From: an uncultured Sterolibacterium sp.
GTDB lineage: Bacteria > Pseudomonadota > Gammaproteobacteria > Burkholderiales > Rhodocyclaceae
Assembly: GCA_903904605.1 (NCBI GenBank)
Contig: CAIVDC010000072.1
Location: 1 to 64,000, forward strand
Length of the DNA: 64,000 bases
Reading direction: 5' to 3'
In this document: in pieces, positions 1-8,361 of the stretch
How positions within the stretch are numbered: the stretch's first letter is position 1
Layout: the number at the start of each line of letters is the position of its first letter
The notes under the pieces: generated by a model
What the model saw: the letters and a program-made list of their open reading frames with translations, nothing else
Databases searched by the model: none
What the model was told of the DNA's origin: nothing
Made by a program: the position numbers and the translations under genes

Positions 1-119
1 ACCCGCTCGACAGCCATCAACCGGATTTCTTCCAGTGTCCGCCTATCCATTGTTCGCCCGTCTCGCTTCATGTTCTCTTTGAACATCGCCGCACTCATAA
101 GTTCACAATTTGTCGACAT
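1..119 (-). mobile_element. IS630-type transposase, N-terminal fragment cut by the window edge
   Basis: Reading leftward from an ATG at 119, or from a better one at 71, an open frame runs off the window. The residues after 71 (MKRDGRTMDRRTLEEIRLMA) resemble the start of IS630-family transposases, in which a helix-turn-helix precedes the DDE core. Only about 40 codons are visible, so the catalytic residues and the far terminal repeat cannot be checked. It could be a complete element or a relic. Confidence 0.4.
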
Positions 120-158
120 ATTCACCGACTACTGAGTAATACTGCACCTAGATTGCTT

Positions 159-197
159 GTGCCCGCTTCGTGCCCATTCTGTGCCCAAACCGTGCCC
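159..197. repeat. four GTGCCC repeats at an exact 11-bp spacing
   Basis: GTGCCC begins at 159, 170, 181 and 192, each 11 bp apart with unrelated 5-bp fillers; a further copy lies near 250. The 11-bp phase puts all copies on one face of the helix. Whether it is a protein-binding array or the end of a decayed integrase frame is not decided by the sequence. Confidence 0.6.
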
Positions 198-617
198 AAG
201 CACTGAGTAGGTTGTAGCAATTCTCGCTCAGTTTGACATCTGGGTTCCGTGCCCGGTTTGGGTGCGCGCAGGTCTTTCAGATTATCCGAATACCACCGGT
301 AGTTTCTGAGTGACAAGCACGGGATGAGTCTTGGCGATCAGATGCACTTGATCAAGCGTCGCGTCGAAGATTGCGAATGCACTTCGTCATTGTGCGAGTA
401 GTTCATGCCAGAGACCCATACGAGCTGCTCGGCCTTTGACAGCTTGAAGGTCACCTATCTCGGGTAGAACTGCCATTGGCTTCCATTTCGTGAGCTGCTG
501 CTTCTCGGCCATGGCCGTCACCCGCGTGAAATGAAAGCCGACTCACCATGGGTGACCTGCTCTCCGAGGCGGCCTCTGGCGAGAGCTGAGCATCGGTAGC
601 GGGTGTGCGCCATGAGA
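198..617. other. no convincing gene
   Basis: Short frames exist on the minus strand, including one starting near 512 that gives MAEKQQLTKWKPMAVLP, but none exceeds about 45 codons and none matches a family I recognise. The stretch lies between the transposase fragment and a chromosomal operon and probably holds worn accessory DNA. Confidence 0.4.
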
Positions 618-1244
618 TCAATCCAGTTCGAGCCAGATTTCGTTCCGCCTAAGGAACCACAGCGTCCAGGGTGGGTCGTATCGAGCCCAGATCGGTTCGC
701 CGTGCCAGTTCATCTTTTCTCTCTTGAGCATTTCCTGCAGTTTCCCCAGGTGCTCTTCGTAGCGACCCTGTGACCAGGTCCCAGAATAACTGATTACTGC
801 GACCGTTCGGGAAGGCATTGCACGAAGCGCGATGCCGGGGTCAATCGGCACAGGCAAGGTTTCCAGCGTGTATTCCCGCGGCAGGGCAAACTGGACGGCG
901 TAGCCGCCCACGCCGGCGGCTTGCATGACAGGTGCGGTCATCGGAATCTCGACCGGCGTCTGAGCCACGGGGGCTGTCATCGCTATCCTGCGCTCTCCTC
1001 TATTCCGTCCGAAGATGTAGCCGGCGAGAATTCGGAAACCTTGGTTTCCCGCATCGTCGGCTCCTGCGCGGACTACCGTTTCTGCGACCAGATACGGTTC
1101 GTACCGACGCACCTCATAATACTGGTGCGTGCCGACCACGGAGTAGGGTGGAGATTCGATCGCCATGGCGGAACTCCAAGACAATAGCAACAGGCAGAGG
1201 CTCAAGCTCTGAATCCGACTCATCTGGATGTAGCGGGAGGTCAT
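618..1244 (-). CDS. SOUL family heme-binding protein, exported
   Basis: The 208-residue product opens with an export signal (hydrophobic core SLCLLLLSWSSAMA), followed by the SOUL/HBP fold: YYEVRRYEPYLVAET near the start, IAMTAPVAQTP and the paired MTAPVMQ motif in the middle, and a C-terminal WARYDPPWTLWFLRRNEIW that closes the family. Members bind heme or tetrapyrroles and are frequent in light/singlet-oxygen regulons. The ATG at 1244 is preferred; a second ATG at 1223 also keeps the signal peptide, and the upstream frame lies inside the next gene. It follows the epimerase gene by 41 bp on the same strand, so the two are probably cotranscribed. Substrate is unknown. Confidence 0.85.
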   Translation of the reverse strand: MTSRYIQMSRIQSLSLCLLLLSWSSAMAIESPPYSVVGTHQYYEVRRYEPYLVAETVVRAGADDAGNQGFRILAGYIFGRNRGERRIAMTAPVAQTPVEIPMTAPVMQAAGVGGYAVQFALPREYTLETLPVPIDPGIALRAMPSRTVAVISYSGTWSQGRYEEHLGKLQEMLKREKMNWHGEPIWARYDPPWTLWFLRRNEIWLELD

Positions 1245-1285
1245 CACGCCGGGTCTACGATTGACAAGTGACGAGCGCCAACTGG

Positions 1286-2182
1286 TCAATTGATGATCGC
1301 CTGAAGTGCAGCGCCGAGTTCGGGATACATAAAGTGGTAGTCCAGGGCGCCAAGTTTCTTGGGCAGGGCGCGCTGGCCGCCCAATAACAATTCCGCCCTG
1401 GGGCCAAGAATCAACCGCAGTAAAGAACCCGGAGCCACAAACCACGCCGGCCGTACCAGTTCATGAGCCAGGGCGGCGGTAAACTCACGGTTGCTTGTCG
1501 GGTTCGGCGAGGTCATATTGATCGGCCCTTCCGCCAGCGGGTTATCCAGCAAGTTCCGGACTGCGGCAACATAGTCGTCGATGTGTATCCAACTCATCCA
1601 CTGACGACCATCCCCAAGTTGGGCTCCGAGTCCGAATTTGAAGGGTAGCAGCAGACGGCCCAATAGACCTCCGTTGCGCGAGAGCACGAGACCGGTACGC
1701 AGGTAACACACCCGCACTCCCAGACTGGATGCCGCTCGGGCGGCACGTTCCCAGGCGTCACAAAGTTGTGCGGCGAAATCCCCGGCACAGCCGGATGTCT
1801 CGTCCAGGAATTGATCGCCACGGTCGCCGTAGTACCCAATTGCCGATCCGGTCAACAGGACGGTCGGTTTTTGCTTCGCCTGTGCAATCCGCTTGACCAA
1901 GTCCTCGGTCAGTGTGACCCGGCTATCCCACAGGGCCTTCCTTCGCGAGGCAGTCCAGCGGGCATCAAGAATTGGCTCCCCCGCGAGATTGATAACTGCG
2001 TCGAAGGCCTGATCTTCGCGCCAGTCATCCAGGCTTGAAATCGCACTCACCTCGATCCCGCACTTCTTCTTTACCCCGGAGGGATCACGGCTCAACACGG
2101 TAAGCTCGTGCCCGGCGCCAAGCAGATTCGCGCACAAAGCGCTTCCGATCAGCCCCGTCCCGCCCGTAATCAGAATTCTCAT
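1286..2182 (-). CDS. TIGR01777-family epimerase (SDR39U1-like)
   Basis: A 298-residue NAD(P)-binding protein of the atypical short-chain dehydrogenase group. The Rossmann glycine motif GGTGLIGSAL is at residues 7-16, GSAIGYYGDRGD in the middle carries the YxxxK-like region, and the C-terminal 50 residues form the DUF1731 domain (PRAELLLGGQRALPKKL). Length is typical. The reaction is not known for this family. It lies upstream of the SOUL gene with a short gap, and head-to-head with the 2306 gene. In many bacteria this family sits among photolyase and furan/cyclopropane fatty acid genes, which matches the neighbourhood here. Confidence 0.88.
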   Translation of the reverse strand: MRILITGGTGLIGSALCANLLGAGHELTVLSRDPSGVKKKCGIEVSAISSLDDWREDQAFDAVINLAGEPILDARWTASRRKALWDSRVTLTEDLVKRIAQAKQKPTVLLTGSAIGYYGDRGDQFLDETSGCAGDFAAQLCDAWERAARAASSLGVRVCYLRTGLVLSRNGGLLGRLLLPFKFGLGAQLGDGRQWMSWIHIDDYVAAVRNLLDNPLAEGPINMTSPNPTSNREFTAALAHELVRPAWFVAPGSLLRLILGPRAELLLGGQRALPKKLGALDYHFMYPELGAALQAIIN

Positions 2183-2305
2183 ACGCTCACCTTCATATTA
2201 GGGACTGCAATCCGCGAGTGCCTGCTGCAGCTTAGCGTTCATCGCGGTCCTCGCAACTCATTGCCTGCATGGTGCCATGTGGCAAATTGTGTGGCAACAT
2301 TGCCC

Positions 2306-2785
2306 ATGCGCTTGTGGACTCTGCATCCTGGCTACCTGGACCCCCGCGGCCTGGTCGCGTTGTGGCGCGAGGCGCTGCTGGCGCAGGCGGTCATTGCCGC
2401 CAAGACGCGCGGTTACACCCGTCATCCCCAGTTACTGCGGTTCCTCGAGTCGCCGTCGCCACAGGCCGCGATCTCGTCCTATCTCCGCGCTGTTCATGTC
2501 GAAGCGAGCGCGCGAGCTTACAGCTTCGACGCAACAAAGATCGGCAACGCCGGCGACGCCGACACAATCCTCGCAAGCTGCGGACAACTCGAATACGAGT
2601 GGGAGCACCTGCAGACGAAGCTGCGAGTCCGCGCGCCAGCATGGCTTGAGCGGTTTTCCTGCACCTCCCGCCCCGAGCCTCATCCTCTGTTTCATGTCGT
2701 TCCCGGTGCCGTCTCGGCGTGGGAAGTAACGCGCAATCGCGTGCCTCCAACAGCAGCATCGCGCCGCGCTCCGAAGATACGCTAA
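2306..2785 (+). CDS. pyrimidine dimer DNA glycosylase/endonuclease V-like protein
   Basis: The 159-residue frame starts MRLWTLHPGYLDPRGLVALW, the hallmark opening of the bacterial branch of the Pyr_excise family, and continues with KTRGYTRHPQLLRF, a YLRAVHVEA helix, LEYEWEHLQTKLRVR and HPLFHVVPGAVSAWE. Family proteins end close to the last motif; here another 25 arginine-rich residues follow, suggesting the original stop was lost. T4 endonuclease V uses Thr2 as catalytic amine; residue 2 here is Arg, so glycosylase activity is only assumed from annotation custom. The ATG at 2306 fits the family start. It lies beside other photoprotection-type genes. Confidence 0.75.
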   Translation: MRLWTLHPGYLDPRGLVALWREALLAQAVIAAKTRGYTRHPQLLRFLESPSPQAAISSYLRAVHVEASARAYSFDATKIGNAGDADTILASCGQLEYEWEHLQTKLRVRAPAWLERFSCTSRPEPHPLFHVVPGAVSAWEVTRNRVPPTAASRRAPKIR

Positions 2786-2834
2786 GGGCAGCCACGCGTC
2801 GGGCAACGGTCGCTCGAAAAGCGAGCGAGCCGCC

Positions 2835-3029
2835 GACGGAAAGCGAACCGGGCACGAACGCCCGCAAATCGAGCGCCGACAATTCCAGCGCGCTGCGCGC
2901 ATCAGGGTAGGCCGTCTGCAGTGCCTGGAAGCCACGATCCAGTCGGTAGCCCTGGTAAAGCTCGGTACCGATCCGGCCTCCGACCGTTGCGGTCGCCTCC
3001 AGCAGACACACCGACCGCCCCCGCCGCGC
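2835..3029 (-). pseudogene. remnant of an FAD-dependent amine-oxidase-like oxidoreductase
   Basis: A stretch of about 65 codons reads GRSVCLLEATATVGGRI then YRLDRGFQALQTAYPDARSA and LDLRAFVPGSLSV, the region just after the FAD-binding loop of a family of protoporphyrinogen-oxidase-like flavoproteins. The preceding GxGxxG loop is missing (the frame upstream is arginine/alanine-rich and unrelated) and homology stops after FVPGSLSV. The other 300 or so residues are absent. The rest of 2786-3161 shows nothing else recognisable. Confidence 0.6.
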
Positions 3030-3161
3030 CGGTTCGCGCGCAGCGGGTTCGGCGACGGGAATGAAGCGACATAGCCGCTCGCCAATACGCCTTCTTTGAC
3101 TCTCATGCATGCTGTTTCGCGCTAGCGTGGAAACGCCGATGGCCAGGTGCCTATGAGCTTT

Positions 3162-3587
3162 TCAGGCCCGCCCCATTCGCTGGAGGCCGCGCATCACGCA
3201 GCCGATCAAGGGCAGTTTTGCATACACTTCTCCGGCGGCATCCCAGTAGTCGCGATGCAGCACGATCATTTCCCCGGCATCGAATCGCAGGTGGGTCGCG
3301 CCGCGCAAGGTCATGGCCTTTGCCCCAAAGGGGCCGCCGGTGCGGAAGTGAAGATCCCAGAGCAGCATCACCCCGTCATCACCGCGAAAAATGCTGTCGA
3401 CCACGAAACGCGGCTGCTCCACCTGGGTGAACAGGTGAGCAAAGATGCGCTTGATGGCGTCGCTGCCGCGCACTTCGTTGAACGGATCCTTGAACTCGGC
3501 ATGCGCGGCGTAGAACTGCGGCAATTGGTCGAGCGTGCCCGGAGTCAGATGCTCGAACCAATGGATCAGGGGCTTCAAGTCGTTCAT
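3162..3587 (-). CDS. nuclear transport factor 2 (SnoaL)-like protein
   Basis: A 141-residue single-domain protein with the NTF2 alpha+beta cone pattern: helix WFEHLTPGTLDQLPQFYAAH, the strand FKDPFNEVRG, then FAHLFTQVEQPRFVVDSIF and WDLHFRT. No catalytic residues can be assigned. It is the last complete gene of the minus-strand operon, 13 bp after the SDR gene. The combination SDR, NTF2-like, Cfa-like, DUF1365, FAD oxidoreductase recurs in stress islands controlled by B12-type MerR regulators or SigE/ChrR, so a role in lipid modification is likely but unproven. Confidence 0.82.
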   Translation of the reverse strand: MNDLKPLIHWFEHLTPGTLDQLPQFYAAHAEFKDPFNEVRGSDAIKRIFAHLFTQVEQPRFVVDSIFRGDDGVMLLWDLHFRTGGPFGAKAMTLRGATHLRFDAGEMIVLHRDYWDAAGEVYAKLPLIGCVMRGLQRMGRA

Positions 3588-3600
3588 GGTGGTTTCCCGG

Positions 3601-4368
3601 TCATGGCTTGGTGACGCGCCGTACCAGCGGAAAATAGAGCCGGTAGGGCAGCAGGCGCAGGAGTTTCAGCCAGTTCGTGAACCTGCGCGGAAAATGAATC
3701 TCGAAACTGCCACGGGCGAAGCCGGCAATGATTCCCGCGGCCGCCTGTTGCGGACTGATCAGCGCCGGCATTGCGAAATCGTTGGCAGCGGTCATCGGCG
3801 TCGCGACGAAGCCCGGATTGATGAGGAACACCGACAGGCCGCGCGGCGCGAGATCGAGGTACAGGGTTTCGGCGAAATTGATCAGCGCCGCCTTGCTCGG
3901 GCCATAGGCCGCCGCCTTGGGCAACCCGCGATAACCTGCGACGCTGGCCACCAAGGCCAGCGCGCCGCCGCCCTGCTTCAACAGTTGCGGAATCAGTCGC
4001 GCCGCTGCCGCCATCGGCGCCAGCAGGTTGATGTCGAGCAGGCGGACGATGCCCTTCGCATCGAGCTGCCAGGCGCGCATCGGCGCATAGGTTCCGGCGC
4101 TGAGCACGATCAGGTCGATTCCACCCCAGGCCGCGCATAGTTCGTCCTGGGCGCGGCCGAAGGCGTCGTCGTCTGTGAAGTCGAAGGCCAGTACCCGCGC
4201 TTCGCGATACCCGGCGGCGATCGCCTGCAGGGCCGCCGTCCGCCGCGCCGATAGCGCAACCCGCGCGCCGCGCTGCAGCAGCGCCTGCGCCAGCGCGGCG
4301 CCGATGCCGGACGAGGCGCCGATGATCCAGACCCTCTGCGCGGCCCAGTCGCGGATGGGCTTGTTCAC
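3601..4368 (-). CDS. SDR family NAD(P)-dependent oxidoreductase
   Basis: A 255-residue classical short-chain dehydrogenase. The cofactor loop is GASSGIGAALAQ near residues 17-28, the acidic DFTDDDA follows beta-4, then VLSAGTY (NNAG-equivalent), the SVAGYRG strand with catalytic Ser, and YGPSKAAL supplying the catalytic Tyr and Lys. The start codon at 4368 overlaps the stop of the DUF3833 gene as ATGA, which fixes the start and implies coupled translation. Substrate unknown; context suggests a lipid-derived carbonyl or alcohol. Confidence 0.9.
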   Translation of the reverse strand: MNKPIRDWAAQRVWIIGASSGIGAALAQALLQRGARVALSARRTAALQAIAAGYREARVLAFDFTDDDAFGRAQDELCAAWGGIDLIVLSAGTYAPMRAWQLDAKGIVRLLDINLLAPMAAAARLIPQLLKQGGGALALVASVAGYRGLPKAAAYGPSKAALINFAETLYLDLAPRGLSVFLINPGFVATPMTAANDFAMPALISPQQAAAGIIAGFARGSFEIHFPRRFTNWLKLLRLLPYRLYFPLVRRVTKP

Positions 4369-4919
4369 GGTGTCCTGCGCTTGAGCGAGAGCGTGACTTC
4401 GCCAAGAGTGAATCCGTATTTGCTCATCGACGAGCGATTGAGCATGACCTGGTCGCCGACCTGGAACATCCAGTCATCGAAATCGACGTCGACGACCTTG
4501 CCGTCTACGCTAAGCGCCAGCACGTAGCGCCAGTGCAGAGCATTGCCGGCGGTCTCGCCCCGCGCTTGGCCGACAACGTCGCCGGCGGTGCCGGCGAGGT
4601 GCCCGCCGCCCGCATCGCGCAGCGTCCACACGCGGCGCACCGGATTGTCTCCCGGTTCGCCGCCGGACCAGGTGAAGCGCTCGTCGAGCGTGCCCTTGTC
4701 GCCTTCCCAGCGGGCTTCGATCACCACGTGGAAATGCTTGATTACCTTGCCCGAGCGGTCCTGGAACATTCCCCAGCCATCGAGCGTGCCGTTGAAGAAC
4801 TTGCGCAGATCGAGTTTCGGCGTCTCGGCACGATACTGCTCGACTTCGATGCCGGCGCAACCGCCGAGCAGAATCGCGGCGAAGAGTGCGAGGCAGAGCC
4901 GGCGTGTTTGTCGGATCAC
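4365..4919 (-). CDS. DUF3833 lipoprotein
   Basis: The 184-residue product begins with a lipoprotein signal whose lipobox is LLGGC (Cys21), followed by the DUF3833 fold: KLDLRKFFNGTLDGWGMFQDRSG, VIEARWEGDKGTLDERFTW and VDFDDWMFQV, ending in YGFTLGEVTLSLKRR. No enzymatic residues are known for the family. It lies between the Cfa-like gene and the SDR gene and shares an ATGA junction with the latter, so it is one transcription unit with them. Likely anchored in the inner or outer membrane facing the periplasm. Confidence 0.87.
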   Translation of the reverse strand: MIRQTRRLCLALFAAILLGGCAGIEVEQYRAETPKLDLRKFFNGTLDGWGMFQDRSGKVIKHFHVVIEARWEGDKGTLDERFTWSGGEPGDNPVRRVWTLRDAGGGHLAGTAGDVVGQARGETAGNALHWRYVLALSVDGKVVDVDFDDWMFQVGDQVMLNRSSMSKYGFTLGEVTLSLKRRTP

Positions 4920-4965
4920 GGATTCTTCCCTTCGAATTGATTATTCCGGCGGCGCAGAAAGCGCT

Positions 4966-6207
4966 TCACGTTGGGCGAGCTTCCAGCAGAAACTGACAGA
5001 CGTCGGTCGCGCCGGCGCGGAAGCCGGCTTCGCAATAGGCCAGGTAGAAGCGCCACAGGCGGCCGAAACGCTCGTCGAAACCCTGCGCGGCGATTTCCGG
5101 CCAGGCGGCATCGAAGTTTCTGTGCCACTGCGCCAAGGTGCGCGCGTAGCCGCCACCGAAGGCAAAGCGCCCGCGAACCCGAAAATAGGCGCTGGCTGCA
5201 CGGCGCTCGAACTCATCGGGAGATGGCAGCATGCCGCCCGGGAAGACATGGCGCTGAACGAAATCCGTGCCGCGCCGGTAGGCGCTGAAGCGCTCGTTGG
5301 CGATTACGATGGTCTGCACTGCGGCACGCCCACCGGGCTTCAGGCAACGCCTGAGCTGTTGAAAATAGCTCGGCCAGAAGCGTTCCCCGACCGCCTCGAA
5401 CATCTCGATCGAGACGATGTGATCGTATCGCCCGCGCAGGTCGCGATAGTCCGTCAAGGAAAACTGGGCGAGATCGGCGAAGCCTTTTTGCTGCGCGCGC
5501 TCGCGTGACCATGCGAGCTGAGCCGGCGACAGGGTTACTCCTTGCACCCGGCAGCCGTATTCGCTGGCGGCGATTTCGGCCAGCCCGCCCCAGCCGCAGC
5601 CGATCTCAAGAATGCTGTCGCCCGGCTTGGGGTCGAGCATGTCGAGCAGCCGCAGGTATTTCAGGCGTTGCGCCTGCGCCAACGTCCGCTCGGGATCGGC
5701 GTCGAACAGCGCCGCCGAATAGCTCATCGACGAATCCAGCCAGAGTTTGTAGAAGTCGTTGCCCAGATCGTAATGGGCCAGGATGTTGCGCTTCGAGCCG
5801 GCGCGGGTGTTGCGTCGCGCTAGGTGCCGCAAGCGGTGGCGCAGCGCCGGCAGCCAGCTGCCATGCAAGGCGCGCGCCAGCTGGCCGCGGTTCTCGGCAA
5901 GCAGTGTCAGCAGCTCGACCAGCTGCTCGCTGTTCCAGTCGCCGTCGATCCAGCTTTCGCCGAAGCCGATGTCGCCTTCCGCCAGGGTGCGGCGGAACAC
6001 GCGTTCGTCATTGACCTGCAATGTCGCCCGTTCCGAACCCTGACCGAGATGGACGGTTTGACCATTGGGCAGGCACAGGCGCAGGCTGCCCCCTTCGAGG
6101 TGCTGCAGCAGGTCGATTACGGTGCGGGTGGCCGGCAGCGACGAGGCAAGCGAAGCGGCGGCGGGGCGCAGCGGGGCAGGCAAGAAGCTGGATACAAGGG
6201 TATTCAT
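4966..6207 (-). CDS. cyclopropane/furan fatty acid synthase-type SAM methyltransferase (Cfa/UfaM-like)
   Basis: A 413-residue class I methyltransferase of the CFAS family. An N-terminal lipid-binding region is followed by NILAHYDLGNDFYKLWLD, the family signature, and SAM motif I ILEIGCGWGGLAEIA; EMFEAVGERFW and the C-terminal FGGGYARTLAQWHRNF complete it. It would methylate acyl chains of membrane phospholipid at a double bond. Neighbouring DUF1365 and FAD oxidoreductase genes match clusters that make furan-containing fatty acids, so UfaM-type chemistry is as plausible as cyclopropanation. The ATG at 6207 overlaps the DUF1365 stop (ATGA). Confidence 0.9.
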   Translation of the reverse strand: MNTLVSSFLPAPLRPAAASLASSLPATRTVIDLLQHLEGGSLRLCLPNGQTVHLGQGSERATLQVNDERVFRRTLAEGDIGFGESWIDGDWNSEQLVELLTLLAENRGQLARALHGSWLPALRHRLRHLARRNTRAGSKRNILAHYDLGNDFYKLWLDSSMSYSAALFDADPERTLAQAQRLKYLRLLDMLDPKPGDSILEIGCGWGGLAEIAASEYGCRVQGVTLSPAQLAWSRERAQQKGFADLAQFSLTDYRDLRGRYDHIVSIEMFEAVGERFWPSYFQQLRRCLKPGGRAAVQTIVIANERFSAYRRGTDFVQRHVFPGGMLPSPDEFERRAASAYFRVRGRFAFGGGYARTLAQWHRNFDAAWPEIAAQGFDERFGRLWRFYLAYCEAGFRAGATDVCQFLLEARPT

Positions 6208-6974
6208 CGGCTGGTCTCCTGCAGGGGTGGTTGCGGACGGGAATGGAATACGGCGCGCTTCCACCACAGGCGCGCTGCCTGCCAGTGGATGCGCCAGACG
6301 ACGCCGAAGGTCAGCAGCGGCTGCGTCAGCACGGCGCGCAGCACGGCAGCCGCATCCAGCGGCTGCGGCACGCCGACCAGCGCGGTGGCCAGCACGCGTT
6401 CACCGTCGAGCCAATAGTCGATGTCGACTCGGCGGCGCTGGGGACTCAGATCGAAGCGGAAGCGGTAGTCGCCCGCGACGGGAAAGAAGGGCGAAACATG
6501 GAACACCTTGCGCGCGCCGAGCGTGTCGGTGGCGCTGATCGGGCGCTCGTCTCCATGGGCCACCAGGTAGTTGTGGCGATCACCAAAGGTATTGCTGACT
6601 TCGCACAGCACTGCCCGCAGCGCGCCGGCCTGGTCGTGGCAGAACCAGAAGCTGACCGGATTGAAGACGAAGCCCAGCACCCGCGGGAACGTCTGCAGCA
6701 CCACTTCGCCGTCGGCTGCGACGATCCCTTCGGCGGCGAGCAATCGGCGTATCCAGACATCGGGCGGCGTACCGTCACGGCCGCCGCAATCGCGATGGCG
6801 CAGCGATAGCAGGCGTGTGCGTTCCACGCCGAACCAGCGATTGCCGGCGCGATGCAGCATCGACAGGGGCAGCGCAAGGAAGAACAGCGGATAGACGAAG
6901 CTGTGGGCAGCAGGGCTTTGCTTGGCCGCAAAGCGCGCGTGCATCACCGTCCCGGTGCACAGCAGGGGAGTCAT
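6204..6974 (-). CDS. DUF1365 domain-containing protein
   Basis: A 256-residue protein starting MTPLLCTGTVMHARF, then SFVYPLFFLALPLSML, the DUF1365 opening. Other family landmarks are LQTFPRVLGFVFNPVSFWFC, VCEVSNTFGDRHNYLV-like segment, and KVFHVSPFFPV. The function is unknown but the gene nearly always accompanies the FAD oxidoreductase and Cfa-like genes flanking it here. The chosen start at 6974 overlaps the upstream stop as ATGA, and the stop overlaps the next start in the same way, so it is translated in a coupled series. Confidence 0.9.
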   Translation of the reverse strand: MTPLLCTGTVMHARFAAKQSPAAHSFVYPLFFLALPLSMLHRAGNRWFGVERTRLLSLRHRDCGGRDGTPPDVWIRRLLAAEGIVAADGEVVLQTFPRVLGFVFNPVSFWFCHDQAGALRAVLCEVSNTFGDRHNYLVAHGDERPISATDTLGARKVFHVSPFFPVAGDYRFRFDLSPQRRRVDIDYWLDGERVLATALVGVPQPLDAAAVLRAVLTQPLLTFGVVWRIHWQAARLWWKRAVFHSRPQPPLQETSR

Positions 6975-8248
6975 GCAGCGCTCCGGTGGGTGGCCGCCGA
7001 CTCCTGCCAGGGTGCCCGGCAGCCGAGCCGGTTGGCCACCGCCAGCGCCGACACGAGTCCGTCTTCGTGAAATCCGTAGCCGCTCCAGGCGCCGCAAAAC
7101 CACAGGCGCTCGACACCCTGTATCGCGGCGAGCTGCGCCTGGGCGTCAATGGCCGCCTGGCCGAACAGCGGGTGATCGTACTCGTAGTCGCCGATGACTT
7201 TGGCCGGATCGGGTTCGATATGGGGATTGAGCGAAACGATGACCGGTGTCCCCACCGGCAGCGGCTGCAGGTGATTGATCAGGTACGACACGCTGACCGA
7301 CTGCTGGCCGTCATGGCGCGCGCCCGTCACATAATTCCACGCCGACCAGACCCTCGGATCGCGCGGCAGCAGGCGGGTATCGGTGTGCAGCACGGCGCGG
7401 TTCGGCTGGTAGCCGATGGCGCCGAGGATGCGGCGCTCGGCGGCGCTGGCGGCGCTTCCCAGCAGGGCCAGGGCCTGGTCGCTGTGACAGGCCAGCACGA
7501 CTTGGTCGAAGCGTTCGCAGTCGCCTCCGGGCAGCCCCAGCCAGACGCCGTCGACATCGCGCAGGATCGAACGCACCGGGGTTGCCGCGCGCACATCGGT
7601 GAGTTCATCGACAATGCGTTGGACGTACCGGCGACCGCCACCCCTGACCGTGTGCCACTGCGGCCGGTCGGTAATCTGCAGCAGGCCGTGGTTGCGCGCG
7701 AAGCGGACGAAGCTGGCGAGCGGATAGTCGAGCATGGCCTGCGTCGGGCAGGACCAGATCGCGGCCGCCATGGGCAGCAGATACCAGTCGCGGAATTCGG
7801 CGCTGTAGCCTTCATGCCTGAGGTATGCGCCGAGCGTAATAGCCGGCAGGGCGGCCGCCGTCGCGCGATTGAAGCGCAGCGTGTCCTGCAGCATGCGCCA
7901 GAAACCGGGCCGCGCCAGGTTGCGCTTCTGCGCGAACAGGGTGGTCAGGCTCGAGCCCGCCCATTCCAGGTCCGGATCGCAGAGGCTGACGGCAAACGAC
8001 ATGACGCTGGCCACCGTGTCCAGCTCGAGGGTGCGAAACATGGCCGTGAGGTTCGGATAGGTGCGGTGGTTGAACACCAGAAAACCGGTATCGACCGGGA
8101 AGCGCACCCCGTCGAGTTCGACATCGACGGTATGCGTGTGACCGCCGATGTAGTCGGCCGCCTCGAAGAGCGTGAGCTCATGCTGTTTTTCCAGCAGCCA
8201 GGCCGATGCAAGCCCTGAGATGCCGGCTCCGACGACGGCGATCTTCAT
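6971..8248 (-). CDS. FAD-dependent oxidoreductase (amine oxidase-like, COG2907 type)
   Basis: A 425-residue flavoprotein with the dinucleotide loop VVGAGISGLASAWLLE at residues 4-19, then the GGHTHTV motif and VDTGFLVFNHRTYPNL that define this group, and a C-terminal FAD-contact segment ERLWFCGAWSGYGFHEDG. Such proteins occur next to DUF1365 and Cfa-type methyltransferases, where they are thought to desaturate or otherwise oxidise methylated acyl chains; that role is inference here. The start overlaps the stop of the 38-aa gene upstream (ATGA). Confidence 0.9.
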   Translation of the reverse strand: MKIAVVGAGISGLASAWLLEKQHELTLFEAADYIGGHTHTVDVELDGVRFPVDTGFLVFNHRTYPNLTAMFRTLELDTVASVMSFAVSLCDPDLEWAGSSLTTLFAQKRNLARPGFWRMLQDTLRFNRATAAALPAITLGAYLRHEGYSAEFRDWYLLPMAAAIWSCPTQAMLDYPLASFVRFARNHGLLQITDRPQWHTVRGGGRRYVQRIVDELTDVRAATPVRSILRDVDGVWLGLPGGDCERFDQVVLACHSDQALALLGSAASAAERRILGAIGYQPNRAVLHTDTRLLPRDPRVWSAWNYVTGARHDGQQSVSVSYLINHLQPLPVGTPVIVSLNPHIEPDPAKVIGDYEYDHPLFGQAAIDAQAQLAAIQGVERLWFCGAWSGYGFHEDGLVSALAVANRLGCRAPWQESAATHRSAA

Positions 8249-8361
8249 GGTGCGCTCCGATCTCTTTTGGAGGAGGCGGTGACGACTCGGCTCTCCGACA
8301 GCCGCTCGACAAGACGCAGCAAGAGGACAGTGAGGCCCAGGCCGATCAGGAGATCAATCAT
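8245..8361 (-). CDS. 38-residue single-span membrane peptide
   Basis: ATG at 8361 to TGA at 8245 encodes 38 residues: MIDLLIGLGLTVLLLRLVER forms one hydrophobic segment with a charged end, followed by a polar Ser/Arg/Lys tail. Support that it is real comes from its junctions: its ATG overlaps the folE2 stop by 8 bp, and its stop overlaps the next ATG as ATGA, matching the other junctions of the operon. No family is recognised. It may assist membrane placement of the FAD oxidoreductase or simply carry ribosomes across; neither is shown. Confidence 0.6.
   Translation of the reverse strand: MIDLLIGLGLTVLLLRLVERLSESRVVTASSKRDRSAP

Noticed and set aside
6815-8218. 467-codon plus-strand frame
   Set aside because: Shadow of the DUF1365 and FAD oxidoreductase genes, whose family motifs are on the other strand.
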